Source: CADEEN01 sp963840805 (GTDB lineage Bacteria > Pseudomonadota > Gammaproteobacteria > Burkholderiales > Burkholderiaceae_C). Taken from it: a stretch of DNA of 64,000 nucleotides. Shown piece after piece: positions 1 to 11,385 of this stretch. Under the pieces are notes generated by a model. That model did not search any database. It saw nothing but the letters and a program-made list of their open reading frames with translations, and was not told where the DNA came from. The first letter of the stretch is position 1, and each line of letters starts with the position of its first letter. The stretch spans positions 235,578 to 299,577 of the forward strand of contig CAWJAJ010000010.1 of NCBI GenBank assembly GCA_963840805.1, read 5' to 3'. Position numbers and translations under genes: made by a program.

Positions 1-456
1 CCGAAGAACTCGGGCAGCATCAGCGACATCGACCACACCAGCTCGCCGATGCCCAGCGTGATCATCGCGAACGTGGTGCCGGCCTTCTTGGTGCTGACAT
101 AACCGAGCAGGGCCGCGAACAGCAGGCCGGCCAGGCCGCCGGCCAGCGGCACCAGGCTGACCGGCAGCGCCAGCTTGCCGGCGCTGATCAGCGTTCAGCG
201 TATGGATCGCCAGGAACGAGCCCAGCCCGCTGTAGACCGCGTGGCCGAAGCTGAGCATGCCGCCCTGGCCGAGCAGCACGTTGTAGGACAGGCAGACGAT
301 GATCGCGATGCCCATCTGCGACAGCATCGTGTGCGCGAAGCTCGAGGCCCACACGCGCGGCGCAACCAGCAGCACCAGCGGCGAACAAGCCCCACACGAT
401 CCAGCGCCCGACGTTATAGGGCTTGAAGTGATAGTGCGTGTGGCTTCCGTGGACAT
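1..456 (-). CDS. livM: Branched-chain amino acid ABC transporter permease LivM (3' part outside window)
   Basis: This is the N-terminal part of an inner-membrane permease of the LivM type; the rest lies beyond the left edge. Hydrophobic segments and the typical LivM string LSYNVLLGQGGMLSFGHA are seen, followed by YSGLGSFLAIHTL. The reading frame changes near position 380, between WIVWGLFA and LVLLVAPRVW, probably by a one-base indel. The start is uncertain: ATG codons at 456 and 462 are out of frame with the next segment. It lies just downstream of livH and the binding-protein gene on the same strand, so it should form the membrane channel with LivH. Confidence 0.85.
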   Translation of the reverse strand, partial: MSTEATRTITSSPITSGAGSCGACSPLVLLVAPRVWASSFAHTMLSQMGIAIIVCLSYNVLLGQGGMLSFGHAVYSGLGSFLAIHTLNADQRRQAGAAGQPGAAGRRPGRPAVRGPARLCQHQEGRHHVRDDHAGHRRAGVVDVADAARVLR

Positions 457-472
457 TGGCATTGCCAAGCGG

Positions 473-552
473 CCGCCGCGGATCCGGCTTCGCCGGTCCG
501 CCAGCGGCGCCCCCTTGAGGGGGAGCGCCGAAGGCGCTTCGGGGGCTGGTCC
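473..552. repeat. GC-rich intergenic palindromic repeat, copy A
   Basis: This intergenic stretch between livH and livM contains three consecutive self-complementary units: GGATCCGGC with GCCGGTCC, CCCCCTTGAGGGGG, and GCGCC with GGCGC. A near-identical unit lies at 1629-1712 on the other side of livH. It resembles dispersed palindromic repeats of Burkholderiales intergenic spaces. It may act on mRNA stability or processing inside the liv operon; that role is inferred. Confidence 0.75.
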
Positions 553-555
553 ACG

Positions 556-1591
556 TCAGCCCTCCCGCGTGCCGAGCAGGCCCTTCGGCCGCAGGATCAG
601 GATCAGCACCAGCAGCAGGTAGGGCAGGATCGGCGCCGCCTGCGCCAGCGTGACCTTGGCCAGCGGGTAGGCGATGTCGCCGGGCACGATGCGCCAGCCG
701 AGTGCCGCGGCGGCATGCACCAGCGACTTGTCCACCGTCAGCGGCAAGCGTCTGCAGCAGGCCGATGACCAGCGAGCCGACGAAGGCACCGGCCAGCGAG
801 CCCATGCCGCCGACGACGACGACGACGAAGATGATCGAGCCGACGATCGCCGCCATCGACGGCTCGGTGACGAACGTCATGCCGCCGACGACGCCGGCCA
901 GCGCCGCCAGCGCGCAGCCGCTGCCGAAGACGAGCATGAACACGCGCGGCACGTTGTGGCCGAGGGCCTCGACCATTTCCGGGTGCGTCAAGCGCGGCCC
1001 GGATCACCAGGCCGATGCGCGTGCGCGTGAGCAGCAGCCACAGCGCCACCAGCATCACCAGGGCGACCACCATCATGAACATGCGGGTGGCCGGGAAGGT
1101 CGAGCAATGCACGATCGCCGTGCCGACGCTGGCGCAGCGCGCGGCCGGTGCGGCACCCCAAGCCAGGCCGAGGCCGTCGTGCCGGCCGATTGGATGATCG
1201 TGAAGGCGGCGCCCTGCAACTGCACGCGGCGGCGCCACCGGCAGCGACGACAGCCCCCAGATCAGCTTGACCAGCTCGAGGATCACGTACGACAGGCCGA
1301 AGGTGACAGCAGCTCGGGCACATGGCCGAACTTGTGCACGCGGCGCAGCGCGGTGCGCTCGAAGCCGGCGCCGAGCAGGCCGACGAGCAGCGGCGCCAGG
1401 AACAGCGCGACCCAGAAGCCGAACAGCGAGGTCAGCGCGTAGCCGAAGTAGGCGCCGAGCATGTAGAAGCTGGCGTGCGCGAAGTTCAGCACGCCCATCA
1501 TGCTGAAGATCAGCGTCAGGCCCGAGCTGAGCATGAACAGCAGCAGCCCGGCGCTGACGCCGTTCAGCACGTTGATCAGCAGTTGGTCCAC
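556..1591 (-). CDS. livH: Branched-chain amino acid ABC transporter permease LivH
   Basis: An inner-membrane permease of the LivH family, about 340 residues and of normal length. The N-terminus begins at a GTG with MDQLLINVLNGVSAGLLLFM and continues through MMGVLNFAHASFYMLGAY, a LivH hallmark. It ends with PYLLLVLILILRPKGLLGTR. At least three frame changes occur (near 1310, 1000 and 745); one is explained by a missing G in what should be a CTGCTGGTCACC context. It sits between two copies of the palindromic repeat, upstream of livM and downstream of the binding-protein gene. The protein should pair with LivM to move the ligand across the inner membrane. Confidence 0.9.
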
Positions 1592-1628
1592 GACGTGCGA
1601 AGGCGCAGGCGAACAAAGGATCCCAGCG

Positions 1629-1712
1629 GGCGCCGCGGATCCGGCTCCGCCGGTCCGCCGGCGCCGCCCCCTCGAGGGGGAGCGCCGCAGGCGCTGCGGG
1701 GGTGGGCGATCA
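1629..1712. repeat. GC-rich intergenic palindromic repeat, copy B
   Basis: This is the second copy of the triple-palindrome element at 473-552, placed between the binding-protein gene and livH. It shows the same order: a GGATCCGGC/GCCGGTCC hairpin, a CCCCCTCGAGGGGG palindrome and a GCGCC-GCA-GGCGC hairpin. The right edge touches the stop codon of the binding-protein gene, so the element may help set relative transcript levels of the abundant binding protein and the permeases (inference). Confidence 0.75.
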
Positions 1713-2944
1713 ACCCGGCCGCTTCATCTGGCACGAGGTGGGCGTGCTCGACACATAGGGCTCGAAGGTCTTGATCGGTGCGAAGGTGTAGCCGGTGTTC
1801 TCGACGCTGTAATCGAGCGGCGGCTTGCCGACCTTCTGCCAGGCCTGGATGTACAGCGTCTGCTGCAGTTGGTGGTCGGCCTTGCGCATCTGGATGTCGC
1901 CGTTCAGGCCCTTGACCTGCAGGCCCTCGAGCGCGGCCGCCACCTTGATCGGCTGCGTGCTCTTGGCCTTGGCCATCGCGTTGCCGAGCAGCAGGTAGGC
2001 GTGGTAGATCTGCGCGGTGTAGAAGTCGTCGTTGTACTTGGCCTTGTACTCGTCCATCAGCTTGCGCGCGTCGCCGCCCAGGCCGGTGGGCATCACCGAC
2101 ACCTGGTACACGCGGCCGGCGGCGTTGGCGCCCATCGCCGTGGGCGTGCCGGTGACGCCGGCGTAGTAGGTGAAGAACTTGGCGTTGAGGCCGCCGTCGT
2201 TGGCGGCCTTGACCAGCAGCGTCAGGTCGGACGACCAGTTGCCGGTGACCACCGTGTCGGCGCCGGAGGCCTTGATCTTGGCGATGTAGGGCGCGAAGTC
2301 GCGCGTCTGCGCCAGCGGCGTCAGGTCTTCGCCGACGATCTGGATGTCGGGGCGCTTGCGGCCAGCGTTTCCTTGGCGAACTTCGCCACCTGGTGGCCGT
2401 GGGCGTAGTTCTGGTTGATCAGGTAGACCTTCTTGACGTCGGGCTGGTCCTTCATGAAGGTGGACAGCGCCTCCATCTTCATCGACGTGTCGGCGTCGAG
2501 GCGGAAGTGCCAGTAGCTGCACTTGCTGTTGGTCAGGTCGGGGTCGACCGCGGCGTAGTTGAGGAACAGCACCTCCTTGCCGGGGTTGCGCTCGTTGTAC
2601 TTGTTCAGGAAGTCGATGATCGCGGTGGCCGGCCCGGTGCCGGTGCCCTGGGCCACGTAGCGGATGCCCTGGTCGATCGCGGCCTGCAACGCATTCACGG
2701 TTTCCTGCGGGCTCAGCTTGTTGTCGAACGAGACGATCTCGAACTTCACGCCGGCCGGGTTGCTCTTGTTGAAGCGCTCGGCCATGAACTGGAAGCTGCG
2801 CAGCTGGTTCTGGCCGGTCGCCGCGGTCAGGCCGGTCAGCGCGTCGATCCAGGCGATCTTGACCGTCTCGCCCTGCTGGGCCATGGCAGCGCCCGTCAGC
2901 GCGAAGGCCGCGGCGGTGGCGCACAAGGTCTGGGTGAACTTCAT
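1710..2944 (-). CDS. Periplasmic substrate-binding protein of a branched-chain amino acid-type ABC transporter
   Basis: This is a type I periplasmic binding protein of the Peripla_BP_6/LivK class, about 410 residues. It opens with the signal peptide MKFTQTLCATAAAFALTGAAMAQ, cut after AMA. The body includes KIAWIDALTGLTAATGQNQ and the C-terminal lobe ends EPYVSSTPTSCQMKRPG. The ATG at 2944 is preceded by a good AGGAGA ribosome site. One frame change occurs near 2360. It is the first gene of the liv operon seen here. The ligand cannot be told from sequence; members of this family bind branched-chain amino acids, amides, urea or aromatic acids. Confidence 0.88.
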
Positions 2945-3071
2945 GGGGATCTCCTGGCGAAGCGGACGTTGCGCCGCGATCTGCGGCCCGCCACGGTAGC
3001 GCAAGCGGGCGCGGTTTTCATCAGGGAATACGACGAACGGCCGCAGCCGCTGGTGTCGCGCGGGTGACACC

Positions 3072-4701
3072 TCAGGCGTCGGGCAGGTGGTGTCCCTTGA
3101 ACTGGTCGCGCAACTTGTTCTTCTGCATCTTGCCGGTTGCGCCGAGCGGGATCGCATCGACGAAGACCACGTCGTCGGGCACCTGCCACTTGGCCACCTT
3201 GCCTTCGTAGAAGCGCAGCAACTCGTCGCGTGTCACCTCGGCGCCGGGCTTCTTCACCACCACCAGCAGCGGCCGCTCGTCCCACTTCGGGTGCGGCAGC
3301 GCGATGCAGGCCGCCATGGCCACGGCCGGGTGGGCCATGGCGACGTTCTCGATGTCGATCGAGCTGATCCATTCGCCGCCGGACTTGATCACGTCCTTGC
3401 TGCGGTCGGTGATCTGCAGGAAGCCGTCGGCGTCGATCGAGGCCACGTCGCCGGTCGGGAACCAGCCGTCGACCAGCGGGTCACCGCCCTCGCCCTTGAA
3501 GTAGCGCGAGATGATCCACGGCCCCTTCACGTGCAGGTCGCCGCTGGCCTGGCCGTCCCACGGCAGCTCCTTGCCGTCGGGGTCGACGATGCGCATCTCG
3601 ACGCCATACACCGCCCGGCCCTGCTTGGCCATGATCGCGAGTTGCGCCTCGGGGTCGAGCGCGCGCTGGGCCAGCTTCAGGTTGCACACCGTGCCGACCG
3701 GCGACATCTCGGTCATGCCCCAGGCGTGCAGCACGGTGACGCCGTAAGTCGTCGCGGAAGGACTTGATCATCGCCGGCGGGCAGGCCGAGCCGCCGATCA
3801 CGGTGCGCTTCATGTGGGTGAACTTCAGGCCGTTCTGCCTGACGTGGTTGAGCAGCATCAGCCACACCGTCGGCACGCCGGCGGCCATCGTCACCTGCTC
3901 GGCCTCGAGCAGTTCATAGACCGACTTGCCGTCCAGTGCCGGCCCCGGGAACACCAGCTTGGCGCCCGTCATCGCCGCCGCGTACGGCATGCCCCAGGCG
4001 TTGACGTGGAACATCGGCACCACCGGCAGGATGCAGTCGCGCGCCGACAGGCTCAGCGAATCGGGCAGCGCCACGCCCCAGGCGTGCAGCACGGTCGAGC
4101 GGTGGCTGTACAGCGCGCCTTTCGGGTTGCCGGTGGTGCCGCTGGTGTAGCAGAGCGTCGCCGCGCTCTTCTCGTCGAACACCGGCCAGGCGTAGGTGTC
4201 GCTCTCGCGGCCGATCCAGGCCTCGTAGCTCTGCAGGCCGTCGATGCCGCTGTCGGCCGGCAGCGCGTCGGCGTCGCACAGCGCGATCCAGTGCTTCACG
4301 GTCGGGCACTGGCGCCAGACCGCCTTGACGAGCGGCAGGAAGGTCATGTCGAAGCACAGCACGCGGTCTTCGGCATGGTTGGCGATCCACGCCACCTGGT
4401 CGGGTGCCAGGCGCGGGTTGAGCGTGTGCACGACGCGGCCGCTGCCGGAGATGCCGAAGTACAGCTCGAGGTGGCGGTAGCCGTTCCAGGCCAGCGTGGC
4501 GACCCGGTCGCTGAAGGCCAGACCCAGCCGGTCGAGCGCATTGGCCACGCGGCGCGCCCGCGCCGCCGCGTCGCGGTAGGTGTAGCGGTGGATGTCGCCC
4601 TCGACGCGGCGCGACACGATCTGCGCGTCGTGGTGGTGGCGTGCGGCGAACTCGATCAGGCTCGAGATCGACAGCGGCTGGTCTTGCATCAGGCCGAGCA
4701 T
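3072..4701 (-). CDS. Fatty-acyl-CoA ligase (AMP-forming, ANL superfamily)
   Basis: An AMP-dependent acyl-CoA synthetase of about 542 residues that activates a carboxylic acid to its CoA thioester. The phosphate-binding motif CYTSGTTGNPKG lies near residue 190. Later motifs are HAWGMTEMSP, WFPTGDVASIDADGF and DRSKDVIKSGGEWIS, and the C-terminal catalytic lysine lies in GATGKMQKNKL. Length and motif spacing fit medium/long-chain or methylmercaptopropionate-type ligases. The frame changes near 3750. It lies upstream of the liv operon on the same strand with a 128-bp gap, so co-transcription is possible. Substrate chain length cannot be inferred safely. Confidence 0.88.
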
Positions 4702-4728
4702 CGGTGTCTCCGGGTTGTGGTTCGCAGC

Positions 4729-4758
4729 AGTATTGGCAGCCGGGCCGAAGGCTGTCAA
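4729..4758 (-). promoter_or_regulatory. Sigma-70-like promoter for the acyl-CoA ligase gene
   Basis: In the divergent spacer before selO, the minus strand carries a perfect TTGACA at 4758-4753. After 18 bp comes AATACT (4734-4729), a 4-of-6 match to the -10 box. The promoter points at the ligase start at 4701. Consensus matching by eye is the only evidence. Confidence 0.5.
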
Positions 4759-4813
4759 AGCGTGATTCCCCCACCAACGGCTGCCCCGACTCGCTGCGCC
4801 GACAATACGCCCC

Positions 4814-6315
<1,502 letters not shown>

Positions 6316-6319
<4 letters not shown>

Positions 6320-6750
6320 CCATGCACAAGCCCCACGACCACGACGACCCGCGCTACCCGGTGAAGAAGACCGACGCCGAATGGCGCGCCGCAGCTCGAC
6401 CCGATGCAGTACCAGGTGGCGCGCCACGCCGCCACCGAGCGCGCCTTCAGCGGCAAGTACTGGGACCACGGCGAGGCCGGCAAGTACCACTGCGTCGGCT
6501 GCGGCACGCCGCTGTTCGAGTCCGGCACCAAGTTCGACGCCGGCTGCGGCTGGCCGAGCTACTTCGCAGCCGATCAACAGCGAGGTCGTCGAGCGCGTGG
6601 TCGACAAGAGCCACGGCATGGTGCGCGTCGAGGTGCGCTGCAACAGCTGCGGCTCGCACCTGGGGCATGTGTTCGAGGACGGCCCCGAGCCCACCGGCGA
6701 GCGCTTCTGCATCAACTCGGCCGCGATCGACTTCGAAGCCAACGAAATGA
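6316..6750 (+). CDS. msrB: Peptide-methionine (R)-S-oxide reductase MsrB
   Basis: MsrB repairs oxidised methionine (R-sulfoxide) in proteins. About 144 residues are seen in three frames. The zinc-binding pairs are CVGC and CNSC, the family core is FDAGCGWPSYF, and the catalytic cysteine is in GERFCINSAA. The start overlaps the selO stop (ATGA). The last segment reads in frame into yciB without a stop; an extra A in the AAA before ATGATG at 6745-6752 would explain this. Pairing with selO suggests a redox-repair operon. Confidence 0.9.
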
Positions 6751-7394
6751 TGAAACTGCTGCTCGATTTCCTGCCGATCATCCTGTTCTTCGCACCTTCA
6801 AGTACGCCGACGGCGACAAGGACTGGGCGGCCGCCTTCGCGTCCGAGCACTTCGGCTTCCTGGTCTCCGGCGGCGAGGTCGGGCCCGGCGAAGCGCCGGT
6901 GCTGCTGGCCACCGTGGTGGTGATCGTCGCCACGCTGGCGCAGGTGCTGGTCCTGAAGCTGCGCGGCACGAAGGTCGACACCATGCTGTGGGTCAGCCTG
7001 GTGCTGGTGGTGGTGCTCGGCGGCGCTGACGATCTGGTTCCACAGCGAGACCTTCATCAAGTGGAAGCCGACGCTGCTGTACTGGGTGATGGGCGGCGGC
7101 GTTCGCTGCTCGGTCCGCTGCTGTTCGGCAAGAACCTGTTGCGAGTGTTGCTCGGCGAGCAACTCCAGTTGCCCGACGCCGGTCTGGCAGCGCCTGAACT
7201 GGGCCTGGGTCGCGTTCTTCGCGGTGATGGGCGCTGCTCAACCTGTGGGTGGCCTACAGCTTCTCGACCGACACCTGGGTCAACTTCAAGCTGTTCGGCG
7301 GCATCGGGCTGATGCTGCGTGTTCACGATGGCGCAGGGCCTGTACCTCAGCCGCTACCTGCCCGACGAGCCGGCGGCCAAGGAACCGTCAATGA
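6750..7394 (+). CDS. yciB: Inner-membrane septation/envelope protein YciB (IspZ family)
   Basis: A polytopic inner-membrane protein of the YciB/IspA family, linked to cell envelope synthesis and division. It opens with MKLLLDFLPIILFFATFKYA and has four or five further hydrophobic segments, including VLLATVVVIVATLAQVLVLK and VAYSFSTDTWVNFKLFGGIG. About 210 residues, slightly longer than the E. coli protein. Frame changes occur near 6793, 7020, 7100, 7225 and 7317. The end is uncertain because the last frame runs into bolA; an indel would restore a stop overlapping the bolA start. Confidence 0.85.
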
Positions 7395-7671
7395 GCACGC
7401 GGTCACGCGCCGAGCGCATCGAGGCCGCGCTGCGCGCCGCGCTGCAGCCGACCGCCGTCGAGGTGCAGGACGACAGCCACCTGCATGCCGGCCATGCCGG
7501 CGCCCGCGAAGGCCGGCATTTCACGGTGCGCGTGGCCAGCGCGGCGCTTCAGCCGGCCTGTCACGCGTGGCGCGGCATCGCCTTGTGTATGATGCCCTGC
7601 GCTCGCTCGTCGCCGAGGGCATCCATGCGCTGGCCATCGAGGCCCGCACGCCCGCCGAGCCGCCCCGCTGA
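7391..7671 (+). CDS. bolA: BolA family transcriptional/iron-sulfur regulator
   Basis: A small protein of about 93 residues with the BolA fold. BolA proteins work with monothiol glutaredoxins in iron-sulfur handling. The N-terminal part contains VEVQDDSHLHAGHAG, the usual BolA histidine-rich loop, then GRHFTVRVAS. After a frame change near 7548 it continues LSRVARHRLVYDALRSLVAE, the typical BolA C-terminal helix. The start is packed against yciB. In many Burkholderiales yciB-bolA-peptidylprolyl isomerase is a conserved string, which matches the gene order here. Confidence 0.88.
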
Positions 7672-7751
7672 GCTGCGCCCCCTGCTCGCTTCCCTCCCCG
7701 TTCCAGGCGCCCCCCGCGGCGCGCATTCCCGTCCTCGAAAGGCAGATCCCC

Positions 7752-8552
7752 ATGTCCCAGAAATCCCTCGCCGTGCTGGCCGCTTGCGCTGGCGGTTGCC
7801 GGCAGCGCCGCGGCGCAGAACGTCGCCATCGTCAACGGCAAGGCCGTGCCCAAGGCGCGCGTGGATCTGCTGATGCAGCAGGCCACCCGCGGCGGCCAGC
7901 AGCCGGTGACGCCCGAACTCGAAGCGCGTGCCCGCGACGAGGTGGTGCTGCGCGAGATCTTCGCGCAGGAAGCCGAGAAGCGCGGCATCGCCGCCAGCGC
8001 CGACTACCGCAGCCAGATGGAGCTGGCGCGCCAGACGCATCCTGATCCGCGAGCTGTTCGCCGACTACCAGAAGAAGAACCCGGTCACCGACGCCGAAGC
8101 CAAGGCCGAGTACGACAAGTTCAAGGCCCAGTCCAGCGGCACCGAGTACCGCGCGCGCCACATCCTGGTCGAGAAGGAAGACGAGGCCAAGGCGCTGCTG
8201 AAGCAGATGAAGGCCGGCGCCAAGTTCGACGAACTGGCCAAGAAGCACAGCAACGACACGGGCTCCGGCGCCAACGGCGGCGACCTCGACTTCGCCAAGC
8301 CCGACGCCTACGTGCCCGAGTTCGGCCAGGCCATGGTCGAGCTGAAGAAGGGCGAGATGACCGCCACGCCGGTGAAGAGCCAGTTCGGCTGGCACATCAT
8401 CAAGCTCGAAGACACGCGCGAGGCGCAGTTCCCGGCCTTCGACGAAGTCAAGGCCGCAGATCCAGCAGCGCCTGTCGCAGCAGAAGGTGCAGCAGTACCA
8501 GGAAGACCTGCGCAAGAAGGCCAAGACCGACTACAAGTTCGGCGGGCAGTAG
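7752..8552 (+). CDS. Periplasmic peptidyl-prolyl cis-trans isomerase, parvulin/PpiC type
   Basis: A secreted foldase of about 267 residues. The N-terminus reads as a signal peptide ending AGSAAAQ once a frame change near 7790 is bridged. The SurA-like N-terminal helices include GGQQPVTPELEARARDEVVL. The parvulin domain spans about residues 130-225 with RARHILVEKEDEAKALL, GDLDFAKPDAYVPEFGQAM and SQFGWHIIKLEDTREAQFP. The C-terminal helix is rich in Gln and Lys (QQKVQQYQEDLRKKAKTD). Further frame changes lie near 8040 and 8458. It probably assists outer-membrane or periplasmic protein folding. Confidence 0.88.
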
Positions 8553-8560
8553 GCGCCGGA

Positions 8561-8589
8561 GGTGCGGCGCGCAGGGTACGCGCCGCGCC
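8561..8589. terminator. GC-rich hairpin between convergent genes
   Basis: The 11-base arm at 8561-8571 pairs with 8579-8589 around a 7-base loop (one G-T pair). It lies between the stop of the parvulin gene and the stop of the convergent radical SAM gene. No T-run follows, so it is a candidate bidirectional terminator or mRNA end stabiliser. Confidence 0.5.
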
Positions 8590-9697
8590 TACCTCACCGA
8601 CACCCGCACCGGGATGCGCCGGCGGCCGAAGCCGCGTTCGAAGCGCGCCGCGAAGTGCCCGGCGATGCGCGTGCCGCAATGCGGGCAGCCGCCCTCGGCA
8701 TCGAGCGCGTAGTGCAGCACCGCATGCCAGTCGCGCTCGATCAGCGGCGCGGCTGCAGCCCGGGCAGAACGTCGTGCCGCCCTCGGCGTCGTGCACGTTG
8801 CCGGTGTAGACATGGCGCAGGCCGTTGGCCAGCGCGATGCCGCGCGCACGCGTCAGCGTGGCGGCCGGCGTGGCGGGCACGTCGCCCATCTTGTAGTCGG
8901 GGTGGAAGGCCGTGAAGTGCAGCGGCACGTCGGGCCCGAGGTGCTCGGCGATCCAGCGTGTCATCGCCTCCAGCTCGGGCGTGCTGTCGTTCAGGCCCGG
9001 GATCAGCAGCGTGGTGATCTCCAGCCAGCAGTCGGGTGTCGTGGCGGATGTGCTGCAGCGTGTCGAGCACCGGCGCCAGGTGCGAGCCGGTCTGCTTCTG
9101 GTAGAACTCGTCGGTGAAGGCCTTCAGGTCGACATTGGCCGCGTCCATCTTGTCGAAGAACGCTCGCCGCGGATCGGGGTGGATGTAGCCCGCCGTCACC
9201 GCCACCGTCTTGATGCCCAGCGCGTGGCAGGCGTCCGCCGTGTCCATCGCGTACTCGGCGAAGATCACCGGGTCGTTGTAGGTGAACGCGACGCTGGCGG
9301 CGCCGCTGGCCTGCGCCGCGTCGGCAATGCGCTGCGGCGACGCGGCATCGAGCAGCCGGTCCATCTCGCGGCTCTTCGAGATGTCCCAGTTCTGGCAGAA
9401 CTTGCAGGCCAGGTTGCAGCCGGCGGTGCCGAACGAGAACACGCTGGAGCCCGGCAGGAAGTGGTTCAACGGCTTCTTCTCGATCGGATCGATGCAGAAG
9501 CCCGAACTGCGGCCGTAGGTGGCCAGCACCATCGCGTCGCCGACGCGCTGGCGCACGAAGCACAGGCCGCGCTGGCCTTCGTGCAGCTTGCAGTCGCGCG
9601 GGCACAGGTCGCACTGGATGCGGCCGTCGGGCAGCGCGTGCCACCAGCGTGCCGGGGCGGCGGTGTCGAGCGCTGACAGGTCGTCGTGCGTGTTCAT
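8589..9697 (-). CDS. amrS: AmmeMemoRadiSam system radical SAM enzyme
   Basis: A radical S-adenosylmethionine enzyme of about 369 residues. The [4Fe-4S]-binding CxxxCxxC motif is in GCNLACKFCQNWDISKSR, near residue 85. N-terminal cysteines in CDLCPRDCKLHEGQRGLC follow the pyruvate-formate-lyase-activase-like layout of this family. The C-terminus adds another cysteine cluster (GGTTFCPGC and GCPHCGTRI). Frame changes lie near 9035 and 8755. The start overlaps the stop of the Memo/AMMECR1 fusion gene by four bases (ATGA), so the two are co-translated. The family is defined by co-occurrence with Memo and AMMECR1 proteins; the target is not established from sequence. Confidence 0.9.
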
Positions 9698-11136
9698 CGT
9701 CTGCCCTCGCCGATCGCCTTGTGCGCGGTGGGCTCGCTGAAGCTGCGCACGCGGTAGCGCGACAGCCGCACCTCGGCGTGCCAGAAGTCGGCCGGCAGCC
9801 CGGCCTTGCGCTTGAGCGCGGCCATGAACCCGGCCCCATGGGGCAGTTGCTCCCACACCTGCGGCAGGAAGGTGGCACGCGCGCCGCGCCACTCGAAGAT
9901 CACCCCGTCGATGCCCGGGCGCAGGGCGGCCACCGCCTCGGCCTCGTCGCGCGCCGCGAGGGGCTCGGGCGGCTCGAGCAGCGAGACCTCGACGCGCAAG
10001 CCGTGCCACTCGTGGGCGCGCAGCGGCGCGAAGCGATGGTCCTTGAACGCCGCGGCGTGCGCATTGGCGCGTACGTCGTCGCCCAGCGCACGGCAGGCTT
10101 CGAGCCGGCCGACGCAGCCGCGCAGGCCGCCCTCGGCGTCGTGCAACGTCACGAACGTAGCGCCGGGCCGCCGCAATGCCGGGTGGTCTGGCAGGTCGTC
10201 GGCATGGGAGGCCGGCAGCCCGAGCGCCTGGGCGATGGCATGACGCGCCATGGCCAGCAGCGTGGGCCCCAGCGTGTCGTCGTGTTCGTCAACGTCGGCG
10301 GTCTCCGCGGGTGCCGACGAGGGGTCGAAGGCGATCGCGCCATAGCCCACGACACGGTCCCGGCCGCCGCGCGCCGGGCCGGCCGCGTCGCCCGAGTTGC
10401 GCAGGCCCAGCAACCGCGGCGCCAATCCCTGCCGCTGTGCCACGAGCAGCGCGCCGTTCAGCGGCGCTGCGCCGCAGGCTTCGTCACCGCGGAGGTCGGT
10501 GGCGAAATCCAGGATGCGCTGCACGGTGGCCTCGTCGCGGGCCCGCGCTTCGGCATAGGGCAGGTAGTGCGACAGGTCGGAGCTGATCACGATCAGCGTC
10601 TCGTCACCGCCCCACAGCCGCTCGAGCACTTCGGCCACATCGGTCGGGCTGGCCCGGCCCACCGCCAGCGGCACCAGCGTGAAGCCGCCGCCGAGCGCGC
10701 TCTGGAGGAACGGCAACTGCACCTCCAGCGAGTGCTCGTGGGTGTGCGGCAGGTCGGTCCACACCACCTGGCGCAGGTTGCCCAGCGACGCCAGCGCGTC
10801 CAGGTCGAGCGGCACGCGCCCGAGCGGCGTCTCGAACGCGCCGACGGTCGGCGCCGCCAGCCCCTGCACCGCCACCCGGTGCACGGGGCCCAGCAGCACG
10901 ACACGACTGATGCGCCCACGCCACCGCGCCAGCGGTGCGTAGGCCAACGCGGCCACATCGCCGGAATAGACGTAACCGGCGTGCGGCACCACCAGCAGCT
11001 TGGGTGGGCGGCCGCCTTCGGCGGCAGCGGGGAGCGGCGGCACCGACGCCAGATGCCCGGCCAGCGCTTCACGCAGGGCCTGGGCGTCGGCCGGATAGAA
11101 ACTGCCGGCCACGGCGGCAGGGCGCAGGGTCGTCAT
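9694..11136 (-). CDS. amrB/amrA: AmmeMemoRadiSam system protein B/A fusion (Memo + AMMECR1)
   Basis: One uninterrupted protein of about 480 residues joins two partners that are usually separate. Residues about 1-285 are the Memo-like domain (AVAGSFYPADAQALREALAG, VVPHAGYVYSGDVAA, HEHSLEVQLPFLQ), related to a metal-binding dioxygenase fold. Residues about 300-480 are the AMMECR1 domain, with GATFVTLHDAEGGLRGCVGR holding the signature LRGC. I chose the ATG at 11136; a TTG at 11151 would add five residues. Directly downstream is the radical SAM gene. The fusion shows that the two domains act together; the reaction is unknown to me. Confidence 0.92.
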   Translation of the reverse strand: MTTLRPAAVAGSFYPADAQALREALAGHLASVPPLPAAAEGGRPPKLLVVPHAGYVYSGDVAALAYAPLARWRGRISRVVLLGPVHRVAVQGLAAPTVGAFETPLGRVPLDLDALASLGNLRQVVWTDLPHTHEHSLEVQLPFLQSALGGGFTLVPLAVGRASPTDVAEVLERLWGGDETLIVISSDLSHYLPYAEARARDEATVQRILDFATDLRGDEACGAAPLNGALLVAQRQGLAPRLLGLRNSGDAAGPARGGRDRVVGYGAIAFDPSSAPAETADVDEHDDTLGPTLLAMARHAIAQALGLPASHADDLPDHPALRRPGATFVTLHDAEGGLRGCVGRLEACRALGDDVRANAHAAAFKDHRFAPLRAHEWHGLRVEVSLLEPPEPLAARDEAEAVAALRPGIDGVIFEWRGARATFLPQVWEQLPHGAGFMAALKRKAGLPADFWHAEVRLSRYRVRSFSEPTAHKAIGEGRR

Positions 11137-11207
11137 CGAGATGTCTTCCAAGGACTCTATGTTTGGGCATGTCGCCGATGATCAAGACCCGTCGGGGCAC
11201 GCCGCCT

Positions 11208-11385
11208 TCACCAGGGCAGCAGGTCGCCGTTCTGGTGCAGGAAGCGTCCCGTGGTCTCGAGGCACAACTCGTCGATGCGCTGCAGGCGCCCGCGCACCGA
11301 CTCATACGCGTCGATCGCACCTTGGCCGCCGGCCGTGGCACGAGCGCACGCGTGAGAAACAGCGGCGCGATGGCGTTGAGCTCGG
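11208..11385 (-). other. Unassigned coding-like remnant downstream of the P-type ATPase
   Basis: After the ATPase stop, the same strand still encodes protein-like sequence: EALTELNAIAPLFLTRALVP, then, across a frame change near 11335, DAYESVRGRLQRIDELCLET and FLHQNGDLLPW before a TGA at 11208. It has no clear start codon or ribosome site and overlaps the ATPase end in another frame. It may be a small unrecognised gene or the displaced tail of the ATPase reading frame. I do not recognise the sequence. Confidence 0.3.
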
